Assembly (NCBI GenBank): GCA_041390685.1
Contig: JAWKPL010000001.1
Span: 744,001-808,000 of the forward strand
Length of the DNA stretch: 64,000 bases
DNA from: JAIBBD01 sp041390685
GTDB taxonomy: Bacteria > Chloroflexota > Dehalococcoidia > UBA2979
Direction: 5' to 3'
Shown here piece after piece: positions 40,517-49,015 of this stretch; position 1 is the stretch's first letter, and every line of letters starts with the position of its first letter. Under the pieces are notes generated by a model. That model ran no database searches, was not told where the DNA came from, and was given only the letters and a program-made list of their open reading frames with translations. A program made the position numbers and the translations under genes.

Positions 40517-41254
40517 ATGCTTCGGCCGCACCTGCGTCTCCTTCATTGCGCCGACCTGCACCTGACGCACCATGCTCTGGACGCGTCGATGGCCACGCTG
40601 CGGGAGCTGCGCCAAGCCGCCTCCAGGCATCGCGTGGATCAGGTGATCATGGCGGGCGACCTCTTCGACTCCTCGAAGCAGCCCGACGAATTCGCGGACG
40701 CCGCCGCTGAGGAGATCGCGGCGTTTCCGGTGCCAGTGGCCGCGATCCCGGGCAACCACGACCTGCTGTACTCGCAGTGGGACCCCGACCCGTTCGGTCG
40801 GCTCTTCACGCAACTCGGGAAGGAAGCCCTGGCGATCACCGAGCACTCGGGCCGCCTGGTCACGCTCGCGGACGGACGCCTACACCTCTGGGGTCGCGGG
40901 ATGCCGGAGCACACGCCGGAGAACGACCCCCTGGAGGGGCTGCCCGCACTCGAGGTCGGAGCGGCCTGGCGAGTCGCCGTCGCGCACGGCTATCTCATGG
41001 ACGCCCCGAACGGGCGCAGTTCCCCGATCGTCCCGCGGCGGCATCGAGAAGCCATCGCCACGTTCGACTACGTGGCGCTGGGACACCATCACGGCGCGCA
41101 CCAGCTCGACTTCGAGGGCACGCTAATCGCCGACAGCGGATCCGCGTCGCCGATCGTAGGGCACGGGCTCTACTCGGTGGTCGACCTGAGCGAGGACGGG
41201 GTCGCGGCGGAGCCGGGTGCGCTCCCGACACAGCAGTACCGCCGGGCGCGCTAG
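40517..41254 (+). CDS. SbcD/Mre11-like metallophosphoesterase
   Basis: This 245-residue calcineurin-like phosphoesterase has the motifs in order: HCADLHL (metal), IMAGDLFD (metal), IPGNHDLL (metal and catalytic His), VAVAHGYLMD and LGHHHGAHQ. This matches DNA repair exonucleases of the SbcD/YhaO type, but it is shorter than SbcD and lacks a visible SbcC partner. A GTG at 40451 with GAGG upstream is an alternative start that adds 22 Ala/Gly-rich residues. The TAG stop lies inside the CTAG target of the adjacent insertion sequence. Confidence 0.85.
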   Translation: MLRPHLRLLHCADLHLTHHALDASMATLRELRQAASRHRVDQVIMAGDLFDSSKQPDEFADAAAEEIAAFPVPVAAIPGNHDLLYSQWDPDPFGRLFTQLGKEALAITEHSGRLVTLADGRLHLWGRGMPEHTPENDPLEGLPALEVGAAWRVAVAHGYLMDAPNGRSSPIVPRRHREAIATFDYVALGHHHGAHQLDFEGTLIADSGSASPIVGHGLYSVVDLSEDGVAAEPGALPTQQYRRAR

Positions 41255-41255
41255 C
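41250..41255. repeat. Left target-site copy of the IS481-family element
   Basis: GCTAGC flanks the left end of the element. The right flank at 42298-42303 is GCTAGT. Both fit the NCTAGN target preference known for IS481, with five of six bases shared. The CTAG includes the stop codon of the phosphoesterase gene. Confidence 0.7.
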
Positions 41256-42297
41256 TGTGACGTCCACAGAGGTTGTTAGCACGACCCGGTGATCGAAGGG
41301 GACCTCCCGGAGAAGGTGTGGCTACCACAGTCACATCACCCCGGGAGGTCCTCCTTACACGCTAATGCACGACTCACGCGAGCGGGACGGTTGATCCTTG
41401 TCCGGCGCATTGCTGCTGGTCGTCCGATCGCCCACGTCGCCGCGGAGATGGGTGTCTCCCGCACCACGGCGAGTCGCTGGTGGCGGCGCTGGCTGACGGA
41501 GGGAGAGCCGGGGCTCCAGGACCGCTCCTCGCGCCCCCACCGCAGCCCACGCCGAACGCCACGGACGGTGGAGCGGCGAGTCGAGGACTTGCGCAGACGG
41601 GAGAAGCTCGGGCCGGGCCGCATCGCGTTCCGACTCGGGATGGCGGCGTCGACGGTCTACCGCATCCTGTGCCGGCTCGGCCTGCGCCAGCTGCGTTGGC
41701 TAGACCGGCCGACCGGTGAGGTGATCCGCCGCTACGAGCACGAGCGCCCGGGCGACCTGGTGCACATGGACATCAAGAAGCTCGGGCGTATCCCTCACGG
41801 TGGCGGTTGGCGGGCGCACGGTCGCGGGAAGGACGGCCACGGCGGACACAGCCGCGTCGGCTATGCCTTCATCCACTCGGTGGTCGACGACTGTTCGCGG
41901 CTGGCCTACAGCGAGGTGCTCCCTGACGAGCGCGCCACAACGACCGTGGGCTTCTGGCAGCGGGCATTGGCCTGGTTCGCCGAGCGGGGAGTGATGGTGC
42001 GGTCGGTGCTCACGGACAACGGCTCCGCCTACCGCAGCGGGAACTTCGCGCGCGCTTGCTCAGCCGCGAGCATCCGGCATCGCTTCACGCGTCCCTACCG
42101 GCCTCAGACGAACGGCAAGGTGGAGCGCTTCAACCGCACCCTTCTGGAGGAGTGGGCCTACGTCCGTATGTATCGCTCAGAGCTGCAGCGTACCCGAGCG
42201 CTGGACAGCTGGCTCCACCGGTACAACCATCACCGAGGCCACACCGCCCTCGACGGTCTCCCACCGGTGAGCCGCATCAACCTCCCAGAACAGCACA
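41256..42297 (+). mobile_element. IS481-family insertion sequence, 1042 bases, apparently complete
   Basis: The element is bounded by imperfect inverted repeats: left TGTGACGTCCACAGAGGTTG (from 41256) and, read inward from 42297 on the other strand, TGTGCTGTTCTGGGAGGTTG; 15 of the first 22 positions agree. The TGTG...GAGGTTG pattern closely resembles the ends of Bordetella IS481, as does the overall length. It carries one transposase gene with an intact DDE triad. Flanking NCTAGN copies indicate transposition rather than recombination. It sits between convergent genes and disrupts neither. Confidence 0.85.
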
Positions 42298-42302
42298 GCT
42301 AG
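41289..42302 (+). CDS. IS481-family transposase
   Basis: This protein (up to 337 residues) has an N-terminal helix-turn-helix (AGRPIAHVAAEMGVSRTTASRWWRRWLTEGEPGLQDRSSRPH) and an rve-type DDE core with D in VHMDIKKLGRI, D in VLTDNGSAYRS and E in TNGKVERFNRTL. The GWDFVF-like strand of IS481 appears as VGYAFIHSVVDDCSRLAYSEVLPDE. The start is uncertain: GTG at 41289 or 41316, both inside or before a large leader hairpin. The stop codon TAG (42300-42302) lies outside the element, in the duplicated CTAG target. Confidence 0.9.
   Translation: MIEGDLPEKVWLPQSHHPGRSSLHANARLTRAGRLILVRRIAAGRPIAHVAAEMGVSRTTASRWWRRWLTEGEPGLQDRSSRPHRSPRRTPRTVERRVEDLRRREKLGPGRIAFRLGMAASTVYRILCRLGLRQLRWLDRPTGEVIRRYEHERPGDLVHMDIKKLGRIPHGGGWRAHGRGKDGHGGHSRVGYAFIHSVVDDCSRLAYSEVLPDERATTTVGFWQRALAWFAERGVMVRSVLTDNGSAYRSGNFARACSAASIRHRFTRPYRPQTNGKVERFNRTLLEEWAYVRMYRSELQRTRALDSWLHRYNHHRGHTALDGLPPVSRINLPEQHS
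41300..41351 (+). promoter_or_regulatory. RNA hairpin at the front of the transposase gene
   Basis: GGACCTCCCGG (41300-41310) and CCGGGAGGTCC (41341-41351) form a perfect 11-base stem. The 30-base loop holds a nested TGTGG/CCACA hairpin (41317-41329). The 3' arm contains GGGAGG, a Shine-Dalgarno-like sequence, so folding would hide it. Such structures on other insertion sequences block transposase translation from read-through mRNA. Confidence 0.5.
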
Positions 42303-42303
42303 T
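42298..42303. repeat. Right target-site copy of the IS481-family element
   Basis: GCTAGT flanks the right end and mirrors GCTAGC on the left. Its CTAG supplies the transposase stop codon. Confidence 0.7.
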
Positions 42304-42328
42304 CGCGGCGGACGTACCCGGTGGAGCG

Positions 42329-44854
42329 TCAGTGCACCTCGGCGACGACGTTCTCGGCAAGGCGGGCCGCCAGTGCGTGTAGCCCTCGATGCTCCGGCGC
42401 CCCCAACGCCGGGTCTTCATCCAGCACACGCTCAGCCTCACGTCGCGTGGCGTCGATCAACTGGGCGTCGAGGAGCGAAGCCACGTGCAGCGACGGCAGC
42501 CCGGACTGCCGTGTGCCGAACGTATCGCCTGGCCCGCGCAGCTCGAGGTCGGCCTGGGCCAACGCGAAGCCGTCGCGGGTGCGGGCGACGAGCGACAGGC
42601 GCTCTTCCGCCTCGGGCGTGGGGTCGTCGGCGAGGAGGTAGCACGTCGACGGGTGGCGGCCGCGGCCGACGCGGCCGCGGAACTGGTGCAACTGCGCAAG
42701 GCCGAAGCGGTCGGCGCCTTCGATCACCATGATGGTCGCATTGGGGACATCGATGCCGACCTCAACGACAGCCGTGGAGACGAGGATCGCGGCTTCGTTG
42801 GCGGCGAAGCGAAGCATGACCGCGTCCTTCTCGCGCGCCGGCATGCGGCCGTGCAGCAGTGCGATGCGGTCCGCGAGGTCGGGGAACTGCTCGGTACGGA
42901 GGCGGTCGTACTCCTCGGTGGCGGCGCGTGAGGTCACCGCATCGGAGCCCTCGACCAGCGGACAGATGACGAACGCCTGCCGGCCCGCCTCAATCTCGGC
43001 ACGCATGTGCTCGAACGCCTCGCGACGGCGCTCTGGAGGCAGCCACCGCGTCTCGATGGGCGTCCGCCCGGGCGGCAGCTCGTCGATGACAGAAAGGTCC
43101 AGGTCGCCGTAGACCGTGAGTGCAAGCGAGCGCGGGATCGGCGTGGCCGTCATGACGAGCAGGTGGGGAGCGCCTCCCTTCTCCCGCAGCGCCGACCGCT
43201 GCATGACGCCGAAGCGGTGCTGTTCATCGACGACGGATAGACCGAGCTTCTGAAACTCCACGCCGCCCTGGATGAGGGCGTGCGTACCGACGGCGATGTC
43301 CGCGCCACCGAACGCGATCGCATCCAGAGCATCGCGTCGCTCCTTCGAACGGGTCGACCCGGTCAGCAGCACGATGCGGAGCGGGCGGTCGAGGAACGGC
43401 AGTGTCACCAGGCCATTGAGCGGCGGCTCGGGTTCGCCCGACAGGAGCAGGCAGATCGTGCGGAAGTGCTGTTCCGCCAGCACCTCGGTGGGTGCCATGA
43501 GCGTCGCCTGGTGGCCGGCCGCGACCGCGCTGAGCATCGCCGCCAGGGCCACGACCGTCTTCCCGGACCCGACATCCCCCTCGAGCAGCCGCGCCATCGG
43601 GACCGGGCGGGCGACGTCGCCGAGGATGTCGGCGAGCGCGCGCCGCTGCGCGGCCGTCAGAGCGTAGGGCAACGTGCCGAGGAACGCCTCGGCCGTCTCG
43701 CGGGCCTCAATAACGGGCGCGCTGCCGGCCGTCTGCCAGGACCGCTTGCGAGCAACGACGCCCAGCTGGATCGCGAGCAGCTCATCGAACGCCAGGCGAC
43801 GGCGAGCTGCCTCGACGGCCTCCGCGCTGTCCGGATAGTGCGCCTGCCGGGTGGCCTCGACGAGGTCGAGGAGATCGTGCCGGGCGCGCATCTCCGCCGG
43901 TAGCGGGTCTTCGATGCGGGCGGCGAACCGCTCCACCAGTGTGGCCAGCGCGGACCGGAGCGTTCGCTGCGGCAGCCCCTCGGTGAGGTGATAGACGGGG
44001 ACGAGACGTCCGGTGTGCTGACCCTCGCCGAGGCGTTCGTAGTCCGGGTTGTTGAACGCGGGGCGGCCTCGATAGGCCGTGACGTTGCCGGAAACCGCGA
44101 CCTCCATGCCGGGCCGGAGCTGGCGCGCAATGAAAGGCTGGTTGAACCAGACGATCTGTACGCGGGCGCCCGTCTCATCGGAGAGCATGGCCTCTGTGCT
44201 GCGCATGCGTCCGCCTCGACCCATCCGCACCTCTTGGACGCGGTCGAGCGTTCCCCGGACCGTCTGCGGCTGTCCGACGCGCAGCTGCGCGACGGGCACC
44301 GCGCGAGAGAAGTCGAGGTGCCGGTACGGGAAGTACCGCAGTGCATCGCCGATCGTGCGGATGCCGAGCTTCTCGAGCCGGTCGAACGTGGACGTGCCGA
44401 GCCGGAGGCCCGCGGCCCGGACGGGTGATTCGAGGGCCGCGGCGCCTTCCGGGAGCGAAGGACGCGGCTCTCGCTTCGGGGCGGGGCGGGGCTTCGCCGC
44501 CGGGGCGTCGAGCGCGCCGGGCGCCGCGTCGATGGCGGCGCGACGGGAGGCCGCGCCGCGCGCGGGCGAGCGCCCCGAAGGCGCGCGCTTCGGCTTCGGT
44601 GGTGCGTTCGCGACCCGCTCGTGGACCACCGTGGCGATCGCGCGCCGTAGCCACTGACGGCGGTCGTCCGGGCCCAGCGAGCGGTATCCCTCGAGGGGTA
44701 GTGCCCGCACCATCCGCAACACGGGCGAGCCGATGGGTTCGGTCTGCGCCTGCCGCACGAGGAACTCGTCGAGGCCTCCCTCGACGACTGCGTTGCGGCA
44801 GCCGTCCCGCAGCTCGCGGTCGAGGACGGCCTGCAGCCGCTCCAGGTCGGCCAT
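42329..44854 (-). CDS. recG: ATP-dependent DNA helicase RecG
   Basis: RecG remodels stalled replication forks and branched DNA. The 841-residue protein has an N-terminal helical extension and a Pro/Ala/Arg-rich linker (about 1-170), the wedge OB domain (FDRLEKLGIRTIGDALRYFPYRHLDF through VTAYRGRPAFNNPDYE) and two helicase lobes with LLEGDVGSGKTVVA (I), APTEVLAEQHF (Ia), VVDEQHRFGV (II, DEQH), MTATPIPRSLALT (III), VSTAVVEVGIDVPNAT (V) and QLHQFRGRVGRG (VI). The ATG at 44854 overlaps the degV stop as TGATG. It is longer than E. coli RecG because of the N-terminal part. Confidence 0.94.
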   Translation of the reverse strand: MADLERLQAVLDRELRDGCRNAVVEGGLDEFLVRQAQTEPIGSPVLRMVRALPLEGYRSLGPDDRRQWLRRAIATVVHERVANAPPKPKRAPSGRSPARGAASRRAAIDAAPGALDAPAAKPRPAPKREPRPSLPEGAAALESPVRAAGLRLGTSTFDRLEKLGIRTIGDALRYFPYRHLDFSRAVPVAQLRVGQPQTVRGTLDRVQEVRMGRGGRMRSTEAMLSDETGARVQIVWFNQPFIARQLRPGMEVAVSGNVTAYRGRPAFNNPDYERLGEGQHTGRLVPVYHLTEGLPQRTLRSALATLVERFAARIEDPLPAEMRARHDLLDLVEATRQAHYPDSAEAVEAARRRLAFDELLAIQLGVVARKRSWQTAGSAPVIEARETAEAFLGTLPYALTAAQRRALADILGDVARPVPMARLLEGDVGSGKTVVALAAMLSAVAAGHQATLMAPTEVLAEQHFRTICLLLSGEPEPPLNGLVTLPFLDRPLRIVLLTGSTRSKERRDALDAIAFGGADIAVGTHALIQGGVEFQKLGLSVVDEQHRFGVMQRSALREKGGAPHLLVMTATPIPRSLALTVYGDLDLSVIDELPPGRTPIETRWLPPERRREAFEHMRAEIEAGRQAFVICPLVEGSDAVTSRAATEEYDRLRTEQFPDLADRIALLHGRMPAREKDAVMLRFAANEAAILVSTAVVEVGIDVPNATIMVIEGADRFGLAQLHQFRGRVGRGRHPSTCYLLADDPTPEAEERLSLVARTRDGFALAQADLELRGPGDTFGTRQSGLPSLHVASLLDAQLIDATRREAERVLDEDPALGAPEHRGLHALAARLAENVVAEVH

Positions 44855-45723
44855 CAGGTCCCGGAGCTGTAAGACGAGGAGGTGGGCTCGGCGGTCACGA
44901 CCGCACACGCGAGCAGGCCGGGCCCGGCATGGACACCGATCACCGGCGTGATGCGTCCGACGGTCAGTCGCGCCTCCGGAGCCAGGCCGTGCAGGCGTTC
45001 CACGAGGTACTTGAGGTCGTCCGGCGTCGACGCATGGACGGCCATCGTCTCGAGAATCGGGCGGAACTCGGCTGCCCGTCGCAGCATCTCTTCGATGGCC
45101 TTCTGCTTGGTCCGGGCGCGTCCCACGGGCACCACTTCGCCGTCCTGCAGCGAGAGGATCGGCTTCACCTTCAGCAACGAGCCCACGATCTCCTGGGCGC
45201 GCCCGATACGTCCCCCGCGGCGCAGGTACTCGAGTGTGTCGACCAGGAAGAGCGTGTGTGTGCGCTGGAAGTGCCCGCGCACGATGGCGGCGGTCTCGTC
45301 GAGCGAGCACCCGGCGGCCACGGCCTCGGCCGCGCGCACGACGCCCATGCCCAGCGCGAGGGTGGCGAGCTCCGAATCGACGTGCACGACGCGCAGGCCT
45401 TCGATGCCTTCCGCGCCCTGGCGCGCGGACTCCAGCGTGCGGCTCAGTTTGCCGGAGATGTGAACGGACAGGATTTCAGTCGCACCCTCGTCGCGAAGCC
45501 GCTCGTAGGCGGCGCGGAAGGCCGCCGGCGACGGCTGCGAGGTGGTCGGGAGTTTCGATTCGCGGACGAGGCGCTTGAAGAACCGCTCGGCGCTGATGTC
45601 GATGCCGTCCTGCAGCGCCTCGTCACCGAAGAGCACGATCAGCGGCACGACAGTGATCCGGTGCTCCGCGACGAGCTCCGGGGGCAGGTCGCATGTGGAG
45701 TCAGTGACGATCCGGATGACCAT
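44854..45723 (-). CDS. DegV/FakB family fatty-acid-binding protein
   Basis: This 289-residue DegV-family protein starts IRIVTDSTCDLPPEL, with the family motif PTTSQPSPAAFRAAYERL, SGKLSRTLESAR, and VDTLEYLRRGGRIGRAQ followed by LLKVKPILSLQDGEV. DegV proteins hold a fatty acid in a deep pocket; as FakB they present it to the kinase FakA. The adjacent upstream gene is FakA-like, which supports the FakB role. A 9-base gap from fakA and a 1-base overlap with recG indicate one operon. Confidence 0.9.
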   Translation of the reverse strand: MVIRIVTDSTCDLPPELVAEHRITVVPLIVLFGDEALQDGIDISAERFFKRLVRESKLPTTSQPSPAAFRAAYERLRDEGATEILSVHISGKLSRTLESARQGAEGIEGLRVVHVDSELATLALGMGVVRAAEAVAAGCSLDETAAIVRGHFQRTHTLFLVDTLEYLRRGGRIGRAQEIVGSLLKVKPILSLQDGEVVPVGRARTKQKAIEEMLRRAAEFRPILETMAVHASTPDDLKYLVERLHGLAPEARLTVGRITPVIGVHAGPGLLACAVVTAEPTSSSYSSGT

Positions 45724-45732
45724 CGCGCGAGT

Positions 45733-47346
45733 CTACTCGACCCCCGCGACGTACGGGTAGTACGGCTGTCCGCCCTCGATCAGCTCGACGGTGAGCGCAG
45801 GCACGGCGGCCTCAATGCGTGCTCGTAACGATGCCACCGCCTCCTCCGGGACGTCCTGGCCCAGGTAGACGCTGACCACCTCAGCGGACGGCCCGACCGC
45901 CGACTGGAGTGCAACGAGCAGGGCATCCTCGAGCGTCTCCGCGGAGGCGGCAAGCCGGCCATCGAGGAGCGCGATGGGCTGCCCCTGGCGGGCAGCGACG
46001 CCGCCGATCTGGACCGCCCGTGCCGACCGCGTCACCTCGATGCAGCGCACGCCGTCGATGGCGAGCCGCATCGCCTGCTCGGCATCGTCCGGGGCATCAT
46101 CGGGGGTGGAAGCGACGGCGGCGGCAATGCCCGCGGGGATGGAGCGCGTGGGGATGACAGTGAGCAGGTCGGGGGCTTCGCGGGCGGCCTGGTCGGCGGC
46201 CATGATGGCATCAACGTCGTTCGGGAGGAGGAACACGCGCTTCGAGCCGGCGCTGCGGGCCGCCTCGAGGAATGCAGCCGGGCTCGGCTTGCCGTCAGCG
46301 AGCAGCGCTACGGCGCCGAGGGCGCGAAAGGCCTCGGCGATACCGAGGCCCGCGGCCACCGCGACCACGCCGATCGCAGGGATGGCCGCTGCCACGCCGT
46401 CTGTCGCCCGATGCGTCGCGGACCAGGCCTCATGCTGCAGCTGCATGTTGTCGATCTTGATGCCGCTCAACGTCCCGGCGGCGACGCCAGCGGTCAGGGC
46501 TGGGCCGGGATCGTCGAGATGCACATGCACGTGGAGCGCGTCGGGATCGCCCACCACGAGGATGGAGTCGCCGCCGGCCGCATCGAGAGCCGCGATGAGG
46601 GCGGCCTCATCAAGAGGAGCACCGTCGCGACGGGAGACAACATACTCGGTGCAGTATCCGTGCCCCTCGTGCGTCACCGCTGCCAGATCGACGGCGCCCC
46701 GAGGTGTGGGCGGCGCAGGGGGGAGCGGCTCGCCGGCGACGGCCATCCGCAGCCCGACGAGAATCACCGCGACCCCCAGACCGCCCGAGTCCACGACGCC
46801 CGCCTCGCGAAGACGGGGCAGCAACTGGGGAGTACGGTCCACGCTCACGAGTGCCTCGGTGGCAGCCGACCGGAGCACGTCGATCACGCCGCCGGTGCCG
46901 TCAGCGGCTGCGTCCGCGGCGTCCCGCATCACGGTCAGCATCGTGCCCTCGACCGGCGCGGACACGGCGGCGTACGCGGTGTCCGCGGCACTTCGGAGCG
47001 CGCCGGCGAGCGCAGGCGCGTCAGCGACCTCGAGGCCGTCCAGACCCGCCGCGAAACCGCGCAGCATCTGCGACAGGATGACGCCACTGTTCCCACGCGC
47101 GCCGAGCAGAGCGCCTCGAGCGCACGCCTGCGCGTATGCCCCCGCCGTGCCAGCGTCCGCCCCGCCGCCGGCGTCGATGGCGGCACGCAGAGTGAGGAGC
47201 ATGTTCGTCCCCGTATCGCCGTCAGGCACCGGATACACATTGATGGCGTTGATCGCGTCGCGGTTCAACTCGAGCCAGCGCGCGGCCACGCCGAACGCAT
47301 CCCGCAGGGCAGCGGCAGTGAGGGCTGTGGCCTCCGTGGCGGTCAT
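45733..47346 (-). CDS. fakA: DAK2-domain fatty-acid kinase subunit (FakA-like)
   Basis: This 537-residue protein has the DAK2 ATP-binding domain at the N-terminus (about 1-200; NRDAINAINVYPVPDGDTGTNMLLTL with the metal-binding Asp residues, GARGNSGVILSQMLRGF, VEGTMLTVMRDAA, VDSGGLGVAVIL). A central DegV-associated domain (EGHGYCTEYVVSRR, SILVVGDPDALHVHVHLDDPG) and a C-terminal DegV-like domain follow. With FakB it phosphorylates exogenous fatty acids for phospholipid synthesis. GAGCGAGG precedes the ATG at 47346. It is divergent from rpmB. Confidence 0.92.
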   Translation of the reverse strand: MTATEATALTAAALRDAFGVAARWLELNRDAINAINVYPVPDGDTGTNMLLTLRAAIDAGGGADAGTAGAYAQACARGALLGARGNSGVILSQMLRGFAAGLDGLEVADAPALAGALRSAADTAYAAVSAPVEGTMLTVMRDAADAAADGTGGVIDVLRSAATEALVSVDRTPQLLPRLREAGVVDSGGLGVAVILVGLRMAVAGEPLPPAPPTPRGAVDLAAVTHEGHGYCTEYVVSRRDGAPLDEAALIAALDAAGGDSILVVGDPDALHVHVHLDDPGPALTAGVAAGTLSGIKIDNMQLQHEAWSATHRATDGVAAAIPAIGVVAVAAGLGIAEAFRALGAVALLADGKPSPAAFLEAARSAGSKRVFLLPNDVDAIMAADQAAREAPDLLTVIPTRSIPAGIAAAVASTPDDAPDDAEQAMRLAIDGVRCIEVTRSARAVQIGGVAARQGQPIALLDGRLAASAETLEDALLVALQSAVGPSAEVVSVYLGQDVPEEAVASLRARIEAAVPALTVELIEGGQPYYPYVAGVE

Positions 47347-47384
47347 GTGCCTCGCTCATTCGGTTGGACGCAGTACCGGCTGCG

Positions 47385-47394
47385 ATGCTAGGCT
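47385..47394. promoter_or_regulatory. Shared -10 element between fakA and rpmB (ATGCTAnnnT)
   Basis: ATGCTAGGCT reads TGCTAGGCT rightward and TAGCAT leftward. A possible rightward -35 is TTGGAC (47364-47369, 19-base spacing). The leftward transcript would have a leader of about 32 bases containing the fakA ribosome site. The rpmB leader of about 55 bases contains a small hairpin, GGATTC/GAATCC. Confidence 0.42.
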
Positions 47395-47454
47395 GGTCGT
47401 CACTACTCTATCCGAGGTTACGGGATTCGGCTGAATCCGCGGGGACGGTCTGGT

Positions 47455-47673
47455 ATGCCCTCAGGTACGTGCGACTTCTGCAACAAGACGGTGGCGTTCG
47501 GACGGAACATCCGGCACCAGCACTCCGGACGCTGGGAGCGCAAGGCGCCCCGCACCAACCGGCAGTTCCGTCCGAATGTGCAATCGCGCCGCATGCTCAT
47601 CGATGGGCGGCGCCGGCGAATGAACATCTGCACGCGCTGTCTGCGCACGCAGATGAAGCAGGCCGTCTCCTAG
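47455..47673 (+). CDS. rpmB: 50S ribosomal protein L28
   Basis: This 72-residue L28 has the start CDFCNKTVAFGRNIRHQHSGRWERKAPRTNRQFRPNVQ and the end MNICTRCLRTQMKQ. Two CxxC pairs (CDFC and CTRC) indicate the zinc-binding form of the protein. It is a component of the large ribosomal subunit. The rpmB-fakA-degV-recG neighbourhood is common in bacteria. Confidence 0.96.
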   Translation: MPSGTCDFCNKTVAFGRNIRHQHSGRWERKAPRTNRQFRPNVQSRRMLIDGRRRRMNICTRCLRTQMKQAVS

Positions 47674-47708
47674 CCTCGCTCCGCGCTCAACCACGGCCCG
47701 ACTGCATT

Positions 47709-47732
47709 GACGCTCCGCTTTCGCGGAGCGTC
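47709..47732 (+). terminator. Terminator hairpin after rpmB
   Basis: GACGCTCCGC (47709-47718) and GCGGAGCGTC (47723-47732) form a perfect 10-base stem with a TTTC loop, followed by TTCGTG. It lies 36 bases after the rpmB stop. Confidence 0.65.
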
Positions 47733-47784
47733 TTCGTGCTGCAGCGAACTCCGTGAAACGAGAGCGCGAGGTCAGTAGGGCGTC

Positions 47785-48906
47785 TCACCGGCGCGATGGG
47801 CGTCGGTCGCCGCGGCATGGCGCGCGGGATCGAGATCCCGTCCGCGGAATCGTGCGTCGCCCGGCGGCGTATCGATGAGCGCGGAACATCATTGGCGTGG
47901 GGCCGAAGGCGCGGCTCTCGTAGGTGAAGCCGCTGACGTACTCCCAGACCGTCTCGCCCTCGGGCGTCACCTCGAAGAGATGCCCCGAGGCGCCTTCAGT
48001 GATGAAGGTGTTGCCGTTCGGAAGACGCTCGGCACCGGACACCATGAAGCTGTAGAACGACAGCAGCACGGGAGCACGGTACGTCCACACCACCTCGTCG
48101 GTAGCGGGGTCGACCTCGATGACCTGCGAGAAGTTCGGTCCGCGGCGGCGGTGCGACCCATTGTCGAAGACCAGCACGTGACCGCTGTCGAGCCACGTCG
48201 CATGGTGCTGGTGCGACAGCGTGCCAGGCCCCCATTTCCACCTGAATTCGCCGGTCGACGGATCGACAAGGGCGACCGTGTCCGTGAGGCGAAAGCTCAC
48301 GAGCCAGTCGCCCGACGGCGTGACCGCAATGGAGTTCAGGTGCGTCCACTCGCGGCGCCCGTCGAGCGGGCAGAGCCGATCCTCGTCGAAGCGCAGGTGC
48401 TCCCAGGAACGCCATTCCGAAACGACATCGCCGGTCGGGGTGACCTCCTGCACGACGTCTCCGAGCATGTCCGCCGGGTCGTCGTCAGCCGCGAGACCTC
48501 CTCGAATCTGCGGGGTTACGCCAGCCGGGAGCGTGCGCCACGTTACGATGAGGTGGTTACCGTTCGGCAGGCGCTCGAAGTCGTGGTGCATCATCGAGTT
48601 GCGATACTCCCAGACGACATTGCCGTCCCAGTCCAGCTCGATGAGCGCGCCGGAAGAGCCGCCGATACGTTCAACGCCGCCCGCATCCCTCGGGGGTTGC
48701 GTGCGCATGAGCAGGTGCCCGGACTCGAGCAGCCGGCCGTACTGAATCCCCTCCGGATAGCTCCAGCGGTGGACGATCTGTCCCTCCGAGTGGAGCAGAG
48801 TCGCGTGCGTGCCGTGTGTGCTCGAGAAGCTGGTGTAGCCGCCATCCCCCCGAGCCGCGTCGCGGTAGACCAGCCCGAGCTGACGGTTGCGATGGGTAGC
48901 GAACAT
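47785..48906 (-). CDS. Arylsulfotransferase-like beta-propeller protein
   Basis: This 373-residue protein has repeated propeller strands of the ASST type: GALIELDWDGNVVWEYRN, MHHDFERLPNGNHLIVTW, VVQEVTPTGDVVSEWRS, HLNSIAVTPSGDWLVSFR, STGEFRWKWGPGTLSHQHHATWLDSGHVLVFDNG and ERLPNGNTFITEGASGHLFEVTPEGETVWEY. The His residues in MHHD and SHQHHA match the region where ASST carries its catalytic His. No signal peptide is seen from the ATG at 48906 (GGGGGC upstream), so it may be cytoplasmic. Sulfotransferase activity is not certain. Confidence 0.75.
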   Translation of the reverse strand: MFATHRNRQLGLVYRDAARGDGGYTSFSSTHGTHATLLHSEGQIVHRWSYPEGIQYGRLLESGHLLMRTQPPRDAGGVERIGGSSGALIELDWDGNVVWEYRNSMMHHDFERLPNGNHLIVTWRTLPAGVTPQIRGGLAADDDPADMLGDVVQEVTPTGDVVSEWRSWEHLRFDEDRLCPLDGRREWTHLNSIAVTPSGDWLVSFRLTDTVALVDPSTGEFRWKWGPGTLSHQHHATWLDSGHVLVFDNGSHRRRGPNFSQVIEVDPATDEVVWTYRAPVLLSFYSFMVSGAERLPNGNTFITEGASGHLFEVTPEGETVWEYVSGFTYESRAFGPTPMMFRAHRYAAGRRTIPRTGSRSRAPCRGDRRPSRR

Positions 48907-49015
48907 AGCGCCCCCGATGCTGCTCGCCCGACGAGCCGCCGGTGCTGCCCGAACCAGCAACCACGAATGTATTCTCCAGAATCTAGAGGACCCGTGGTGC
49001 TGGCGCTAGCGGGGG

